A stretch of DNA of 64,000 bases from Motiliproteus coralliicola (GCF_003345655.1 NZ_QQOH01000001.1:558001-622000), one strand, 5' to 3'; shown: positions 1 through 9,863, counted from the stretch's first letter. The notes: generated by a model not told the origin, from the letters alone. Numbers and translations are program-made.

Positions 1-664
1 ACAGGTAGAAGTCGCAATCCAGCGCCTGCACGTCGATGGGGAAATGGCTGACCGCCTGAGCTCCGTCGATCAACACCTTGGCGCCGACTCGATGGGCCTG
101 TTCGATCATGGTTTCGATCGGATTGACGGATCCCAGGGCGTTGGATACCTGGGTCAGGGCCAACAAGCGGGTACGCGGGTTGAGTAGCGCCTCGAAGGCT
201 TCCAGATCCAGGTCGCCGTCATCCCGGATGGGAATGACCCGCAGTTTCGCACCGCTGCGCTGGGCCAGCAGCTGCCAGGGTACGATGTTGGCGTGATGCT
301 CCAGTTCGCTGATCAGGATCTCGTCACCTGCAGCGATCGCCAGCTGACCGAAGCTGTGGGCCACCAGGTTGATCCCTTCGGTGGTGCCGCGGGTCCAGAT
401 GATTTCGCTGCTATGGGCGGCATTGATAAAGCGTTGAACCCTCTCGCGAGCCTGCTCGAACGCTTCGGTGGCCTGTCGGCTGAGGCGGTGGGCGGCGCGA
501 TGGACGTTGGCGTTATCCTGCTGGTAGTAACGGCTCAGAGCATCGATCACCGCCTGTGGCTTCTGGGTGGTGGCGGCACTGTCGAGATAGCAGAGATCGG
601 AGTCGGTCAGTAGAGGGAAATCGGCCCGAATCCGGGCCGAATCGATTACACGAGAGTTGGACAT
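1..664 (-). CDS. Cysteine desulfurase, SufS/CsdA type (5' part only)
   Basis: PLP-dependent class V aminotransferase-fold enzyme that takes sulfur from L-cysteine for Fe-S cluster or other sulfur transfer. The translated 221 codons open with [17 protein letters not shown] and carry family segments: [11 protein letters not shown] near residue 28, [10 protein letters not shown] near 53, [11 protein letters not shown] near 91, [12 protein letters not shown] near 120 and a [11 protein letters not shown] block near 195 that includes the PLP-contacting Asp. The PLP-binding lysine and the mobile catalytic cysteine lie beyond base 1. The [11 protein letters not shown] and HHANIVPW segments favour the group II (SufS/CsdA) type over IscS. 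No suf genes are visible downstream, so csdA is possible, but I do not choose a symbol. It is followed by the EAL/HDOD gene on the same strand side. Confidence 0.9.
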   Translation of the reverse strand, partial: MSNSRVIDSARIRADFPLLTDSDLCYLDSAATTQKPQAVIDALSRYYQQDNANVHRAAHRLSRQATEAFEQARERVQRFINAAHSSEIIWTRGTTEGINLVAHSFGQLAIAAGDEILISELEHHANIVPWQLLAQRSGAKLRVIPIRDDGDLDLEAFEALLNPRTRLLALTQVSNALGSVNPIETMIEQAHRVGAKVLIDGAQAVSHFPIDVQALDCDFYL

Positions 665-682
665 CGTTCTTGTCGGTCGGGG

Positions 683-1915
683 TTAGGCGTTATCTTCCGA
701 CATCGACTGCATCACTTCCTGAGCCCAGCTCAGGCTGTGACGGTAGGCCCCTTCATAGACCGCATCGTTGATATCGAAGTCGGAGAGGCGATCCCATTCG
801 CCACGTTCGTAAGCGAAGGCGGCCTTGAGTACCTCGCCCTGGGTGCCTTTGCGCTTGCCGATTGCGGCCTTGAGCTCTTCGTTCAGGGGGATCTGCTTGA
901 GCACTTCGTCCATGCGCATATCCATCAGCGCGTCGATCTCGCTCATGATACCGACCAGGAAGAAGTTGCTGGTGTCCGGGTAACCCTTGGACTCGGCCAG
1001 CAGCTCGCACATCCGCGCTCTGACCAGCAGTCCGCGCGACAGTTCGGTCGGCTTGTCCTTGTTGCTGCTCATCGCGATCAGGGTGGCCCATTTCTTCACC
1101 TGATCCAGCCCCAGCATCACGATCGCCTGATTGAGCGAATCGATCTTGCGGGTCAGTGCGTAAGCGGCGGAGTTGACGATGCGCAACAGTTTGAATGTCA
1201 GCACCGAGTCTTTAATGATCAGGTGTTCGAGCTTATCGGCGGTGGTGTTGGGGTTTTGTACCTCCTGTACCACCTGCATCAGGGCCAGCGAGTTGGCCGT
1301 TACGCTCTTTTTGCCCTTGACCACCTGGGGTTTGCTCAGGAAGTGGCCCTGGAACAATTTGAAACCCATGTCGACGCATTCGTAGAGGTGGTCGAGCTTG
1401 TCGATCCGTTTGGCCAGCAGGGTAACCTTGTAGGGCTCCAGTGCTTCGAGTTGCTGTTTAACTTCGTCCTCATCCAACTGGGAAACATCGATCTTGACGA
1501 TATTGACCAGTTTGAGCAGCAGCGCGTACTTGGGGTCGAAGATAAAATCGTCGATCGAAACCTTGAAGCCGTCTTTGCGTAACTTCTGCACCGCCAGCAA
1601 CAGCGGCTTGTCGATCTCAATGTCGCCGGGGAGCTCGGCCACCACCTGCTTGCACAGTAGTGTGGGCAGGGTTTGGTTCAGCAGCATCTCACGGGTCAGC
1701 TTGATAAAGGCGGGTACCCGTTTCGTGGCCCCTTCGTCGCTGATGCTGGTGAAGTTCAGCAGCATCTGGCTGGACGCCTGGTCGCCCTCGAGAAAATCAC
1801 CGTCGCTGTCGTTATCGCTGCGGTAAAGCAGCTCGTAAGCGATAACTTTGAGTTGACGGTCAAAGATCGGCTGGCGCGCCATCAGCGTCTGGCTATTCGA
1901 GGAAGTCTGGTCCAT
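683..1915 (-). CDS. EAL/HDOD domain signalling protein
   Basis: A 410-residue protein. The N-terminal ~200 residues look like a degenerate EAL domain: it opens with ARQPIFDRQL and ELLYR and has IDDFIFDPKYALLLKLVNIVKID, but the metal-ligand residues of active c-di-GMP phosphodiesterases are not recognisable. The C-terminal half is an HDOD domain (LEHLIIKDSVLTFKLLRIVNS, then QAIVMLGLDQVKKWA). Proteins of this architecture (YuxH/CdgJ-like) usually act as regulatory or scaffold proteins in c-di-GMP, motility or stress signalling and not as enzymes. The stop lies 18 bp from the start codon of the cysteine desulfurase gene on the same strand, so the two could be co-transcribed. The specific role is unknown. 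Confidence 0.85.
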   Translation of the reverse strand: MDQTSSNSQTLMARQPIFDRQLKVIAYELLYRSDNDSDGDFLEGDQASSQMLLNFTSISDEGATKRVPAFIKLTREMLLNQTLPTLLCKQVVAELPGDIEIDKPLLLAVQKLRKDGFKVSIDDFIFDPKYALLLKLVNIVKIDVSQLDEDEVKQQLEALEPYKVTLLAKRIDKLDHLYECVDMGFKLFQGHFLSKPQVVKGKKSVTANSLALMQVVQEVQNPNTTADKLEHLIIKDSVLTFKLLRIVNSAAYALTRKIDSLNQAIVMLGLDQVKKWATLIAMSSNKDKPTELSRGLLVRARMCELLAESKGYPDTSNFFLVGIMSEIDALMDMRMDEVLKQIPLNEELKAAIGKRKGTQGEVLKAAFAYERGEWDRLSDFDINDAVYEGAYRHSLSWAQEVMQSMSEDNA

Positions 1916-2021
1916 TCAGTAAGTCCAAGCGGATGTTTTCAGGGCATTCTAGCCCAATGCAAGGTGATAGCCTATCGGCTTCAAAGGCTGAATCAAGCTT
2001 ACGTTGATCCGGAACAAGGAT

Positions 2022-2051
2022 CGGACAGGTGCTATCGCGCTGGGCTATAAT
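2022..2051 (+). promoter_or_regulatory. Sigma-70 promoter for the YlqF-type GTPase gene
   Basis: A perfect TATAAT at 2046-2051 is preceded 18 bp upstream by CGGACA (2022-2027), a weak match to TTGACA. The predicted start of transcription is near 2058, about 33 nt before the ATG at 2091. It also argues against the longer reading frame that could begin at 2004, because that start would lie upstream of the promoter. Confidence 0.6.
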
Positions 2052-2090
2052 GCGCGGCCAGAATTTGAGCACGGACAGAGTGGTTTAATA

Positions 2091-3032
2091 ATGTCGATTC
2101 AGTGGTTTCCCGGTCACATGCATAAGGCGCGAAAAGAGATCGCCAAAGTGATCGATCAGATCGATGTGGTGATCGAGGTTCTTGATGCCCGTCTGCCCCA
2201 ATCGAGCGAAAACCCGCTGGTGGAACAGCTTCGAGGTCGCAAGCCGGTTATCAAGGTGCTCAACAAGAGCGATCTGGCCGATGCTGGACGAACCCGCAAA
2301 TGGGTCAAATACCTGAGCGAAGATACCGTCCAGGCGATGCCGTTGCGGATGGGACAGAAGCAGGAACTGCAACAGCTGGTGGAACGCTGTAAGGCAGCGG
2401 CCCCGGCGCGAGTCGCGGCCGATCGTCCGGTTCGGGTGATGATCATGGGGATTCCCAACGTGGGCAAATCGACCCTGATCAATGCGTTGATGGGTCGTAA
2501 GTTGGCCAAGGTCGGCAATGAGCCGGCCGTGACCAAGACCCAGCAGCGATTTGTCGCCCATAACGGTCTGGCGATATTCGATACGCCGGGTATCCTGTGG
2601 CCTAAGATCGAAGATGAAGATTCATCCTATCGCCTGGCGGCCAGTGGTGCGATTCGCGACACCGTGGTGGAGTATGAGGATATTGCCCTCTACAGCCTGG
2701 ACTTTCTACGCCGTGATTATCCGCAGCTGCTAAAAGAGCGATTCAAACTCACCGAGTTGCCTGCCAGCGCCGATGAACTGCTGGATATGGTCGGGCGTAA
2801 ACGCGGCTGCCTGAAGAGCGGTGGCGTAGTCGATCGTACCAAGGCCGGCGAGATTCTGATCGGTGATCTGCGCTCAGGATTAATCGGCCGGCTCAGTTTT
2901 GAAACCGTTGGTGAGTGGGTGGAGAAGAAACGCCTGGCCGAGCTGGAGCGGCAGCGTTTGCTGGAGCAAGAGCAGCTTGAGCAGCAGGATTCATCGCACC
3001 AGTCACCGCGTAACGACCCGCCACGGGGGTGA
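2091..3032 (+). CDS. ylqF: Ribosome biogenesis GTPase YlqF/RbgA
   Basis: A 313-residue circularly permuted GTPase that in other bacteria acts late in 50S subunit assembly. It opens with the family signature MSIQWFPGHMHKARKEI. The G motifs appear in permuted order: NKSDLAD (G4) near residue 59, then GIPNVGKST (G1) near 120 and DTPG (G3) near 165. The C-terminal helical RNA-binding part follows, ending in a Gln/Glu-rich tail. The start at 2091 is chosen because homologues begin at MSIQWFPGHM and because a promoter -10 lies between 2004 and 2091. A small basic protein gene starts 43 bp downstream and may be in the same transcript. Confidence 0.93.
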   Translation: MSIQWFPGHMHKARKEIAKVIDQIDVVIEVLDARLPQSSENPLVEQLRGRKPVIKVLNKSDLADAGRTRKWVKYLSEDTVQAMPLRMGQKQELQQLVERCKAAAPARVAADRPVRVMIMGIPNVGKSTLINALMGRKLAKVGNEPAVTKTQQRFVAHNGLAIFDTPGILWPKIEDEDSSYRLAASGAIRDTVVEYEDIALYSLDFLRRDYPQLLKERFKLTELPASADELLDMVGRKRGCLKSGGVVDRTKAGEILIGDLRSGLIGRLSFETVGEWVEKKRLAELERQRLLEQEQLEQQDSSHQSPRNDPPRG

Positions 3033-3074
3033 TCCCGTCGTGCCCGGTCCTCAGTCAGTCAATCGGAGATATCT

Positions 3075-3368
3075 ATGACTCGCCAGAAAAAATCCCGTCG
3101 TGAGGCGGGTCGCATTCCTGTTCCTGAGAGCGCTGAACAGGATCAGCGTCAGCGCCGGGTGGCGCAGAACAAACTCAAGGCGCGCCAGCGTAGCCAGTTT
3201 GACCAGCTTCAGGATGAGCAGCGGAGCAAGCGCGGCAAGGGTGCGGATGGCCAGCCGGTTAAGCGTAAGACAAGACTCAAGCAAGACCCTGCGGCGGTCG
3301 CGCAGCGTTCACAGGAGTTGATGGATCAAACCGAGCCCGGCGATCGCTCCGACTCTGACCAGAGCTAG
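3075..3368 (+). CDS. Small, highly basic hypothetical protein
   Basis: A 97-residue, very hydrophilic protein, rich in Arg, Lys, Gln, Asp and Ser, with no hydrophobic core, membrane segment or cysteine. It is probably disordered and RNA- or ribosome-associated. A good start context (GGAGATATCT before ATG) supports translation. The N-terminus MTRQKKSRRE recalls the opening of YihI-type Der GTPase activators, which also follow an M-x-R-x-KKSR pattern and are basic and disordered, but the rest does not clearly match and I do not assign the name. The position directly behind a ribosome-assembly GTPase gene makes a role in ribosome assembly plausible. This is inference only. Confidence 0.6.
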   Translation: MTRQKKSRREAGRIPVPESAEQDQRQRRVAQNKLKARQRSQFDQLQDEQRSKRGKGADGQPVKRKTRLKQDPAAVAQRSQELMDQTEPGDRSDSDQS

Positions 3369-3392
3369 TCCAGCGGTCGAGTTTTCCTGCCT

Positions 3393-3428
3393 GAGGTTGC
3401 GATTAGCGTGCTTGCGGATCGCAGCCTC
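3393..3428 (+). other. Imperfect hairpin between the basic-protein gene and gdhB
   Basis: An 11-bp stem (3393-3403 against 3418-3428, one G-T pair, 14-nt loop). It is not followed by a T-run, so it is at best a rho-assisted end or RNA stabiliser for the upstream pair. The rest of 3369-3571 shows only an AT-rich stretch and the ribosome binding site of the glutamate dehydrogenase gene (AAGGGGATTGTC before ATG). Confidence 0.35.
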
Positions 3429-3571
3429 TGACTTCCCCTCTACGGTCCCTCGTTTACCCTCTTAAGCTTCGCAACAATTTAAAAAATATCACTTTTCTAC
3501 AGCAGCTTAGCCATGCTCTGCGGCACTCTCGACTATTCTATTAGGGTTGAAATCTGGCGAAGGGGATTGTC

Positions 3572-6500
3572 ATGGCGCAGGGTGTTGCTGATCGTTATCA
3601 GAGTACGCTAAATCGATTGCAGGAACAGCTGACGGCCCGACTTCCGGCCGAGCAGGCCGAGGCGATCGGACATTTTGCCTCGCTGCTGTACCGCTCTGTA
3701 TCGGCCCGTGAAATCGAGGGTATTCCGGTCGATCAGCTCTACGGTTCGATTCTCGAAGGCTGGTATTTTCTGCAGCAGCGGCAAACCGGCCAGACCAAGG
3801 TCAAGGTGTTCAACCCGGATAACGAAGCCAACGGCTGGGCTTCAAACCACACCATCATCCTGATCCTGTTGGATGATATGCCGTTCCAGATCGATTCATT
3901 GCGGATGGAGGTCAATCGTCGCGGATTGACGCTGCACAATATCCAGAACGTGATTCTTACCGTCGAGCGTGACAACGGTGAGCTGCTCAGCCTGTCGAAT
4001 TTTGATCAGCAGTCGCCGGACAATGAATCCTACGTGTATCTGGAGATCGACCGTTATGCCAAGCCCGCCGAGCAGCGCGAGTTGAAGCAGTCCTTGATCG
4101 AGGTGCTGGGGGATGTTGAGGCGGTTACCGAAGATTTCGACGCGATGATGGCGCAATCCAATGCCTTGCTGGAACGGTTGGATAAGGCTGAGCTGCCGCC
4201 CGAGTTGCTCCAAGAGCAGCAGGCTTTTCTGCGCTGGACCATGGACAACCACTTCACCTTTCTCGGCTATGAGCAGTTTAAATTGGTCAAGCATAAGAGT
4301 GGTCCGGTGCTGCGTTCGCAATCTTCGAGTCGATTGGGTCTATGTCGCATGCCCTGGGCCGAGACCGAGGCCCGGTTGCTCAGTGAGGTATCGGTCCGGC
4401 CGGGTCAGGCGACCGATCTGGACGAGCTGATCGGCTTTGCCAAATCGAGTACTCCGGTGAGGGTACATCGACCGGTTTATGCCAACTACATTCTGCTGCG
4501 TGAATTCGATGATCAGGGGATGGTCAGCGTCGAGCATCGCTTTCTTGGGCTCTACACCTCACCGGTTTATACCGAAAGTCCGCGCACGATTCCGGTGGTA
4601 CGGACCAAGGTGGAACAGGTGCTGGAGCGGGCTGAGCTCTATCCAGGTAGCCACGACTGGAAGGAGTTGCGCCAGATCTTGGAAACCTATCCGCGCGATG
4701 ACCTGTTCCAGATCGATGCTGAAGCCCTGTTCGAGAGCGTCTTGGATATCCTGCATATCCATGAGCGGCGTCAGATCCGGCTGTTTGTTCGTCGGGCCGC
4801 CTATGGGCGTTATTACTCTTGTCTGGTGTTTGTACCGCGCGATCTCTATAACACCGACCTGCGTCAGCGGGTTCAGCGGATTCTGTGTGAAGCCTTCGAG
4901 TGCGAGCAGGTGGAGTTCAACACCCTGTTATCCGAATCGTTGCTGGCGCGAACCCAGTTTATCCTCCATATGGGCGAGCGGGATACCGGCGCCGAAGTGG
5001 ATCTAAAATCGCTCGAGCAGCGGGTGATTCAGGCCGCGCGCAGTTGGGCGGAGGAGTTGTTGCAAGCCCTGGCCGATACCTACGGTGATGCGCAGGGCGC
5101 AGTGATCCACGGCCAGTTCAAACAGGCTTTTCCGGCCTCCTATCGGGATGACTTTTCCCCCCGGGCGGCGGTGGCCGACATCGACCGGGTGTTGCAACTG
5201 ACTCCCGATCATCCTCTGGGGATGAGTTTTTACCGGCCGTTGGGTGGGCAGGGCGAGCGATTTAACTTCAAGCTCTACCATTACGGCAAGCCGATCCCAT
5301 TATCGGACGTGATTCCGGTAATGGAACACCTGGGGCTGATCGTGCAGGACGAGCACCCCTACGCGATCCAGCTCAATGGCAACAAAGTCTGGCTGCACGA
5401 TTTCGGATTGACGCACAGTGCTGGGACCCCGATCGAAATAGAGTCGGTACGCGATATCTTTCTCGAGGCATTCGACCATATCTGGGCCGGAGATTGCGCC
5501 AGTGACAGTTTTAATCGACTGGTGCTTGGAGCCTCGATGGATTGGCGCGAAGTGAGTGTCCTGCGCGCCTATGCCGCTTACATGAAGCAGATCGGGATTA
5601 CCCTGAGCCAGCATGCGATCGCCGGGAGTCTGATGGCCTATCCACAGATCAGTCGCCTGCTGATCGAGATCTTTAATCAGCGCTTTAATCCAGCGCAGTT
5701 GCAAGGGCTAGAACCCCATCAGATCGTTGCCGATCGGATACACCTGTTGGAATCCTTTAGCAGTGCTTTGGATCAGGTGCCGGGCTTGACCGAAGATCGC
5801 GTCCTGCGGCTCTACAACGACCTGATCAGTGCCACGGTGCGGACCAACTTCTTTCAACTGGATGCCGACGCAAAACCGAAAACCACCCTGGTGCTGAAGC
5901 TCAAGCCCAGAGCGCTGCCGGAGGTGCCACAACCGGCGCCGATGTTCGAACTCTTCGTCCATAGCGCCCGCTTCGAAGGTGTGCATCTGCGGGCGGGGAA
6001 AATAGCCCGGGGCGGGTTGCGCTGGTCGGACCGCAGCGAGGATTACCGGACCGAAGTATTGGGGCTGGTCAAAGCCCAGCAGGTCAAAAATGCGGTGATC
6101 GTCCCGGTGGGGGCCAAGGGCGGATTTGTCTGTCATCGGCTGAAGGACGGCATGAGCCCGCAGCAACGATTTGAAGAGGGGCGTAGTTGTTACCAGGGCT
6201 TTATCCGAGGGTTGCTGGATGTGACCGACAATGCCATAGCCGGCACCGTCGAACATCCGGATCAGGTGCGCTGCTACGACGAGCCGGATCCCTATCTGGT
6301 GGTAGCGGCCGACAAGGGAACGGCGACGTTTTCCGATACCGCTAATGAGATCGCCCAGCAGTATGATTTCTGGCTTGGCGATGCGTTCGCCTCCGGCGGT
6401 AGCCAGGGTTATGACCACAAGGCCATGGGAATCACGGCGCGTGGCGGTTGGGTCGCGGTGCAGCGTCATTTCCGCGAGCTGAACATCAGCATGAAAGAAC

Positions 6501-8398
6501 CGTTCACCGTGGTGGGTATCGGGGCGATGGCCGGCGACGTATTTGGCAACGGCATGCTGTGCTCCAACCAGATTCAGCTGGTAGCCGCCTTTAGCCAGTT
6601 CTACATCTTCATCGACCCGAATCCCGATCCTGAAGCCTCCTATGCAGAACGCCGACGCCTGTTTGAGGCGGTTGCCGACTGGGATCAATACGACCGTGAC
6701 CTGATCTCGGAGGGCGGTGGGGTTTTTCATCGGTCGGCCAAGATGATTGCCATCTCTCCGGCGATGAAGCGCCGTTTCGGTATCGAGGCCGACCGGCTCA
6801 GCGCCAATGAATTCCTCTGCGCGTTGCTGGCGGCACCGGTGGATCTGCTCTGGAACGGTGCGATCGGCACCTATGTTAAGAGCAGTCTCGAGCGACATGC
6901 CGATGTTGGCGACAAAGCCAACGACAATGTTCGAATCGATGCCGGACAGCTGCGAGCGCGGGTGGTGGGCGAGGGCGGCAACCTGGGGATGACGGCGGCT
7001 TCGCGGATCGAATACTCGCTGCAAGGCGGTTCCTGTAACGGCGATTTCATCGACAATTCGGCCGGCGTCAACTGTTCCGACTATGAGGTCAACATCAAGA
7101 TTTTCCTGGATGAACAGGTTCGAGCCGGTGAGATGACCGCCAAGCAACGTAACCAGCTCTTGGTGAAGATGACCGATCCGGTGGCTGAGCGGGTTCTGCG
7201 GGATAATTTTCAGCAGGTTGAGGCGATTACCATGGCTCAAGCCCAGGCCCATGAACGGCTGGGAGAATATCGCCGCTATATCCAGGCGTTGGAGCGAGAA
7301 GGGTTGCTTGACCGTGAGTTGGAGAGTATCCCCGATGAGGATGAGTTGGATCGGCGTCGACAGCTGGGGCAGGGTTTGACCCGGCCGGAGCTGGCGGTAC
7401 TGATCTCGGTCACCAAGGGATGGTTGAAGCAGCAGCTGTTGGATTCTGAATTACCGGATGACCCCTACGTGCAGAAGGTGATGCTCGATGCCTTCCCAGA
7501 CCAGATGGTCAAGCGTTTTGCCGATCAGTTGCAGCAGCACCCGTTGCGACGGGAACTGATCTCAACCCGGATCGCTAATGCGTTGGTCAATCATATGGGG
7601 TGCAGTTTCGTGCACCGGATGCGCAGTACCACGGCGGCCAGCGTCGAAGAGATAGTCCGGGCCTATATTCTGGCGCGGGACATCTATGATCTGACCGGTT
7701 TGTGGCAGCAGATCGATGCGCTGGAAGCGATTGAAGTGCGGCGTGAAGTACAGCTTCGGATGCTGCTGGAGCTGCAACGGATGATACGTCGAGCTGCTAG
7801 ATGGCTGCTGCGAAATCGGCATCCCTTGCTGTTGGATCAGGGTGATCTGGACCAGTTGCAGCCACTATTGCAGCAGTTGGCGGAAAATATGGGTGATTGG
7901 CTGCTGGGAAGCCCGGCCCAGGCCTGGAAAGATCGATTCTATTTCTATTCCCAGGCCGGTGTGCCCGAGCCATTAGCGCGTCAGATAGCCGGTACCACGA
8001 TGCTGTATGCGGCGTTAGGAATGAATGAAATCTCCGATGAGCGGGTTGGCTTGAAGCAGGTGGCTGCGGTGTACTGTCTGTTGGGCGAGCGTCTGGATCT
8101 GTTCTGGTTATCGCGCACCATCGACTCCCTTAGCGTCATCAACCATTGGCAGGCCAGTGCGCGTGAAACCTTGCGCGACGATCTGGAACTGCAGACCCGG
8201 CGCCTGGGGCTGGCGTTGATTCCCTACCTGTTGGATCAGCCGGATGCCGATGCCGGTTTTGAAGCCTGGGTCGGACAGCATGAGTTGATGGTCACCCAGT
8301 GGCTGAGTATGCTGGCGGAGTTGAAAAACAGCGACCGGCAGGACTATGCGATCTATACCGTGGCGATCAAACGCTTGTCGGAGATTGCCGCCGCCTGA
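3572..8398 (+). CDS. gdhB: NAD-dependent glutamate dehydrogenase, large (~180 kDa) type
   Basis: A 1608-residue enzyme converting L-glutamate and NAD+ to 2-oxoglutarate, ammonium and NADH. It is the catabolic GDH of the large L_180 class known from Pseudomonas and Streptomyces, and the length fits that class. About 700 N-terminal residues form ACT-like regulatory regions. The catalytic core follows: KIARGGLRWSDR near 810, PVGAKGGFV near 846 with the catalytic lysine, GIGAMAGDVFGNGML near 985 for nucleotide binding, and RVVGEGGNLGMT near 1130. About 450 further helical residues follow. It is monocistronic or co-transcribed with the small DUF2835 gene 61 bp downstream. It supplies 2-oxoglutarate to the TCA cycle encoded 12 kb away. 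Confidence 0.95.
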   Translation: MAQGVADRYQSTLNRLQEQLTARLPAEQAEAIGHFASLLYRSVSAREIEGIPVDQLYGSILEGWYFLQQRQTGQTKVKVFNPDNEANGWASNHTIILILLDDMPFQIDSLRMEVNRRGLTLHNIQNVILTVERDNGELLSLSNFDQQSPDNESYVYLEIDRYAKPAEQRELKQSLIEVLGDVEAVTEDFDAMMAQSNALLERLDKAELPPELLQEQQAFLRWTMDNHFTFLGYEQFKLVKHKSGPVLRSQSSSRLGLCRMPWAETEARLLSEVSVRPGQATDLDELIGFAKSSTPVRVHRPVYANYILLREFDDQGMVSVEHRFLGLYTSPVYTESPRTIPVVRTKVEQVLERAELYPGSHDWKELRQILETYPRDDLFQIDAEALFESVLDILHIHERRQIRLFVRRAAYGRYYSCLVFVPRDLYNTDLRQRVQRILCEAFECEQVEFNTLLSESLLARTQFILHMGERDTGAEVDLKSLEQRVIQAARSWAEELLQALADTYGDAQGAVIHGQFKQAFPASYRDDFSPRAAVADIDRVLQLTPDHPLGMSFYRPLGGQGERFNFKLYHYGKPIPLSDVIPVMEHLGLIVQDEHPYAIQLNGNKVWLHDFGLTHSAGTPIEIESVRDIFLEAFDHIWAGDCASDSFNRLVLGASMDWREVSVLRAYAAYMKQIGITLSQHAIAGSLMAYPQISRLLIEIFNQRFNPAQLQGLEPHQIVADRIHLLESFSSALDQVPGLTEDRVLRLYNDLISATVRTNFFQLDADAKPKTTLVLKLKPRALPEVPQPAPMFELFVHSARFEGVHLRAGKIARGGLRWSDRSEDYRTEVLGLVKAQQVKNAVIVPVGAKGGFVCHRLKDGMSPQQRFEEGRSCYQGFIRGLLDVTDNAIAGTVEHPDQVRCYDEPDPYLVVAADKGTATFSDTANEIAQQYDFWLGDAFASGGSQGYDHKAMGITARGGWVAVQRHFRELNISMKEPFTVVGIGAMAGDVFGNGMLCSNQIQLVAAFSQFYIFIDPNPDPEASYAERRRLFEAVADWDQYDRDLISEGGGVFHRSAKMIAISPAMKRRFGIEADRLSANEFLCALLAAPVDLLWNGAIGTYVKSSLERHADVGDKANDNVRIDAGQLRARVVGEGGNLGMTAASRIEYSLQGGSCNGDFIDNSAGVNCSDYEVNIKIFLDEQVRAGEMTAKQRNQLLVKMTDPVAERVLRDNFQQVEAITMAQAQAHERLGEYRRYIQALEREGLLDRELESIPDEDELDRRRQLGQGLTRPELAVLISVTKGWLKQQLLDSELPDDPYVQKVMLDAFPDQMVKRFADQLQQHPLRRELISTRIANALVNHMGCSFVHRMRSTTAASVEEIVRAYILARDIYDLTGLWQQIDALEAIEVRREVQLRMLLELQRMIRRAARWLLRNRHPLLLDQGDLDQLQPLLQQLAENMGDWLLGSPAQAWKDRFYFYSQAGVPEPLARQIAGTTMLYAALGMNEISDERVGLKQVAAVYCLLGERLDLFWLSRTIDSLSVINHWQASARETLRDDLELQTRRLGLALIPYLLDQPDADAGFEAWVGQHELMVTQWLSMLAELKNSDRQDYAIYTVAIKRLSEIAAA

Positions 8399-8459
8399 GG
8401 AGGTGCAGAGATTGCCGTCTTGAGCCGGGCTGTCAATCGGTTGAGCGGGGAATGATTGG

Positions 8460-8696
8460 GTGGCTGGTTCGTCATCATTGCAGAGTGTCGACGTCGATCT
8501 TTTGATCAGTGCCGATGAGTATCTGAAGTACTACCGGGGTGAAAGCCAGGTGGTCAGCTGTCGCGCCCGCGACGGCCGACGGCTGCGTTTTCCGGTCGGG
8601 ATCCTGCAGCCCTTCCTTAAACATAACGGTATCTGCGGCAGCTTCCGGATCCGCTTCGACGCCCAGGGTAAATTCGTCGATATTCTGCCGCTATAG
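8460..8696 (+). CDS. DUF2835 family protein
   Basis: A 78-residue protein of unknown function. Typical family features are an LISADEYLKYYRG segment, a basic RARDGRRLRFPVGILQPF block and a C-terminal GSFRIRFDAQGKF. The start is a GTG at 8460, preceded by GAGCGGGGA. An ATG at 8452 is in another frame. It has no cysteines or membrane segment. The compact beta-rich sequence and the basic patch leave room for a nucleic-acid or protein-binding role, but none is established. It lies in a tight plus-strand run between gdhB and pyrD. Confidence 0.75.
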   Translation: MAGSSSLQSVDVDLLISADEYLKYYRGESQVVSCRARDGRRLRFPVGILQPFLKHNGICGSFRIRFDAQGKFVDILPL

Positions 8697-8730
8697 CATC
8701 GCTCCCCCGTGCATATATTGGCCTATTCCG

Positions 8731-8736
8731 TATAAT
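8731..8736 (+). promoter_or_regulatory. -10 element of the pyrD promoter
   Basis: A perfect TATAAT followed by GC-rich initial sequence. The -35 region (around 8708-8713) is poor. The predicted start near 8743 gives a short leader with a strong AAGGAG ribosome binding site at 8751-8756. Confidence 0.55.
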
Positions 8737-8762
8737 GCCGGGCAGTTTCCAAGGAGCCCGCT

Positions 8763-9779
8763 ATGTCCTACGCCACCCTGCAGTCGTTGCTATTCCGTTT
8801 TGAGCCTGAAACCGCCCACTGTCTGTCGATGTCGGCTATCGACATGGCCGAGTTGACCGGGCTAAGCCAGCTTATCTACCGCCAGGTTAACGCGCCGGTC
8901 GAAGTGATGGGGATCCAGTTTCCCAATGCGGTTGGTTTGGCTGCGGGATTGGATAAAAATGCCGAGCATATCGATGGTCTGGCAGCCCTGGGCTTCGGTT
9001 TTATTGAGGTCGGCACGGTAACCCCGCGACCGCAGCCGGGAAACCCGAAGCCTAGGTTGTTTCGGATTCCTGAGCATCAGGCGATCATCAACCGGATGGG
9101 GTTCAACAATCAGGGGGTGGACTACCTGATCGACCAAGTAGACAGCAGTCGCTTCGACGGCATCCTGGGTATCAATATCGGTAAGAATTTCGATACCCCG
9201 GTGGAGCGTGCGACCGACGATTACCTGCTTTGCTTGCGTAAGGTCTACAGTCGCGCCAGTTACATTACCGTCAACGTCTCTTCACCCAATACGCCTGGGC
9301 TTCGCTCGCTGCAGTTCGGTGAATCCCTCAACCAGTTGCTCGAAGCGCTTAAGAATGAACAGGCCCGGTTGGCCGATTATTATGGCCGCTATGTTCCGAT
9401 CGCGGTAAAGATCGCACCGGACATGGATCAGGAAGAGATCGAGATGGTGGCCAAGGCGTTGATCCGATATCGCCTGGATGGGGTGATCGCGACTAACACC
9501 ACCCTGGATCGCAAAGCCGTTCAGAGTTCTCCCATCGCAGAAGAGGCCGGCGGTCTTAGTGGGGCTCCGGTACGACGCCGTTCAACCCAGGTGATCTCGT
9601 CGTTGTCCAAAGCACTGGACGGAGCTCTGCCGATTATCGGTGTTGGTGGCATCTGTGACGGGCGTGATGCTGCGGAGAAGATCCGTGCCGGAGCGTCGTT
9701 GGTGCAGCTCTACAGTGGCTTTATTTATCGGGGGCCGGCGTTGATCAATGAGGCAGCCAAAGCTGCGGCCAAGGCCTAA
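8763..9779 (+). CDS. pyrD: Dihydroorotate dehydrogenase, class 2 (quinone-dependent)
   Basis: A 338-residue membrane-associated flavoenzyme that oxidises dihydroorotate to orotate in pyrimidine synthesis, passing electrons to ubiquinone. Visible features are the N-terminal helical quinone-channel extension typical of class 2 (first ~40 residues), the FMN-binding AAGLDKN near 61, NRMGFNNQG near 109, the catalytic-serine segment [12 protein letters not shown] near 172, and the C-terminal GVGGI and [12 protein letters not shown] phosphate-binding motifs. The length is normal. It has its own promoter -10, a strong ribosome binding site and a strong terminator, so it is probably a single-gene unit. 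Confidence 0.96.
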   Translation: MSYATLQSLLFRFEPETAHCLSMSAIDMAELTGLSQLIYRQVNAPVEVMGIQFPNAVGLAAGLDKNAEHIDGLAALGFGFIEVGTVTPRPQPGNPKPRLFRIPEHQAIINRMGFNNQGVDYLIDQVDSSRFDGILGINIGKNFDTPVERATDDYLLCLRKVYSRASYITVNVSSPNTPGLRSLQFGESLNQLLEALKNEQARLADYYGRYVPIAVKIAPDMDQEEIEMVAKALIRYRLDGVIATNTTLDRKAVQSSPIAEEAGGLSGAPVRRRSTQVISSLSKALDGALPIIGVGGICDGRDAAEKIRAGASLVQLYSGFIYRGPALINEAAKAAAKA

Positions 9780-9814
9780 TCGGCCTGCATCCTTGATTCG
9801 CTATCCATAACAAA

Positions 9815-9840
9815 GGGCCCGCAAATGCGGGCCCTTTTTT
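9815..9840 (+). terminator. Rho-independent terminator after pyrD
   Basis: An 8-bp GC stem (9815-9822 with 9827-9834, loop AAAT) followed by six T. It lies 35 bp after the pyrD stop. The opposite strand has only three T after the stem, so it is a weak end for rmf transcripts. Confidence 0.9.
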
Positions 9841-9863
9841 CCTTGTCTTAATGGTTAACGTCG

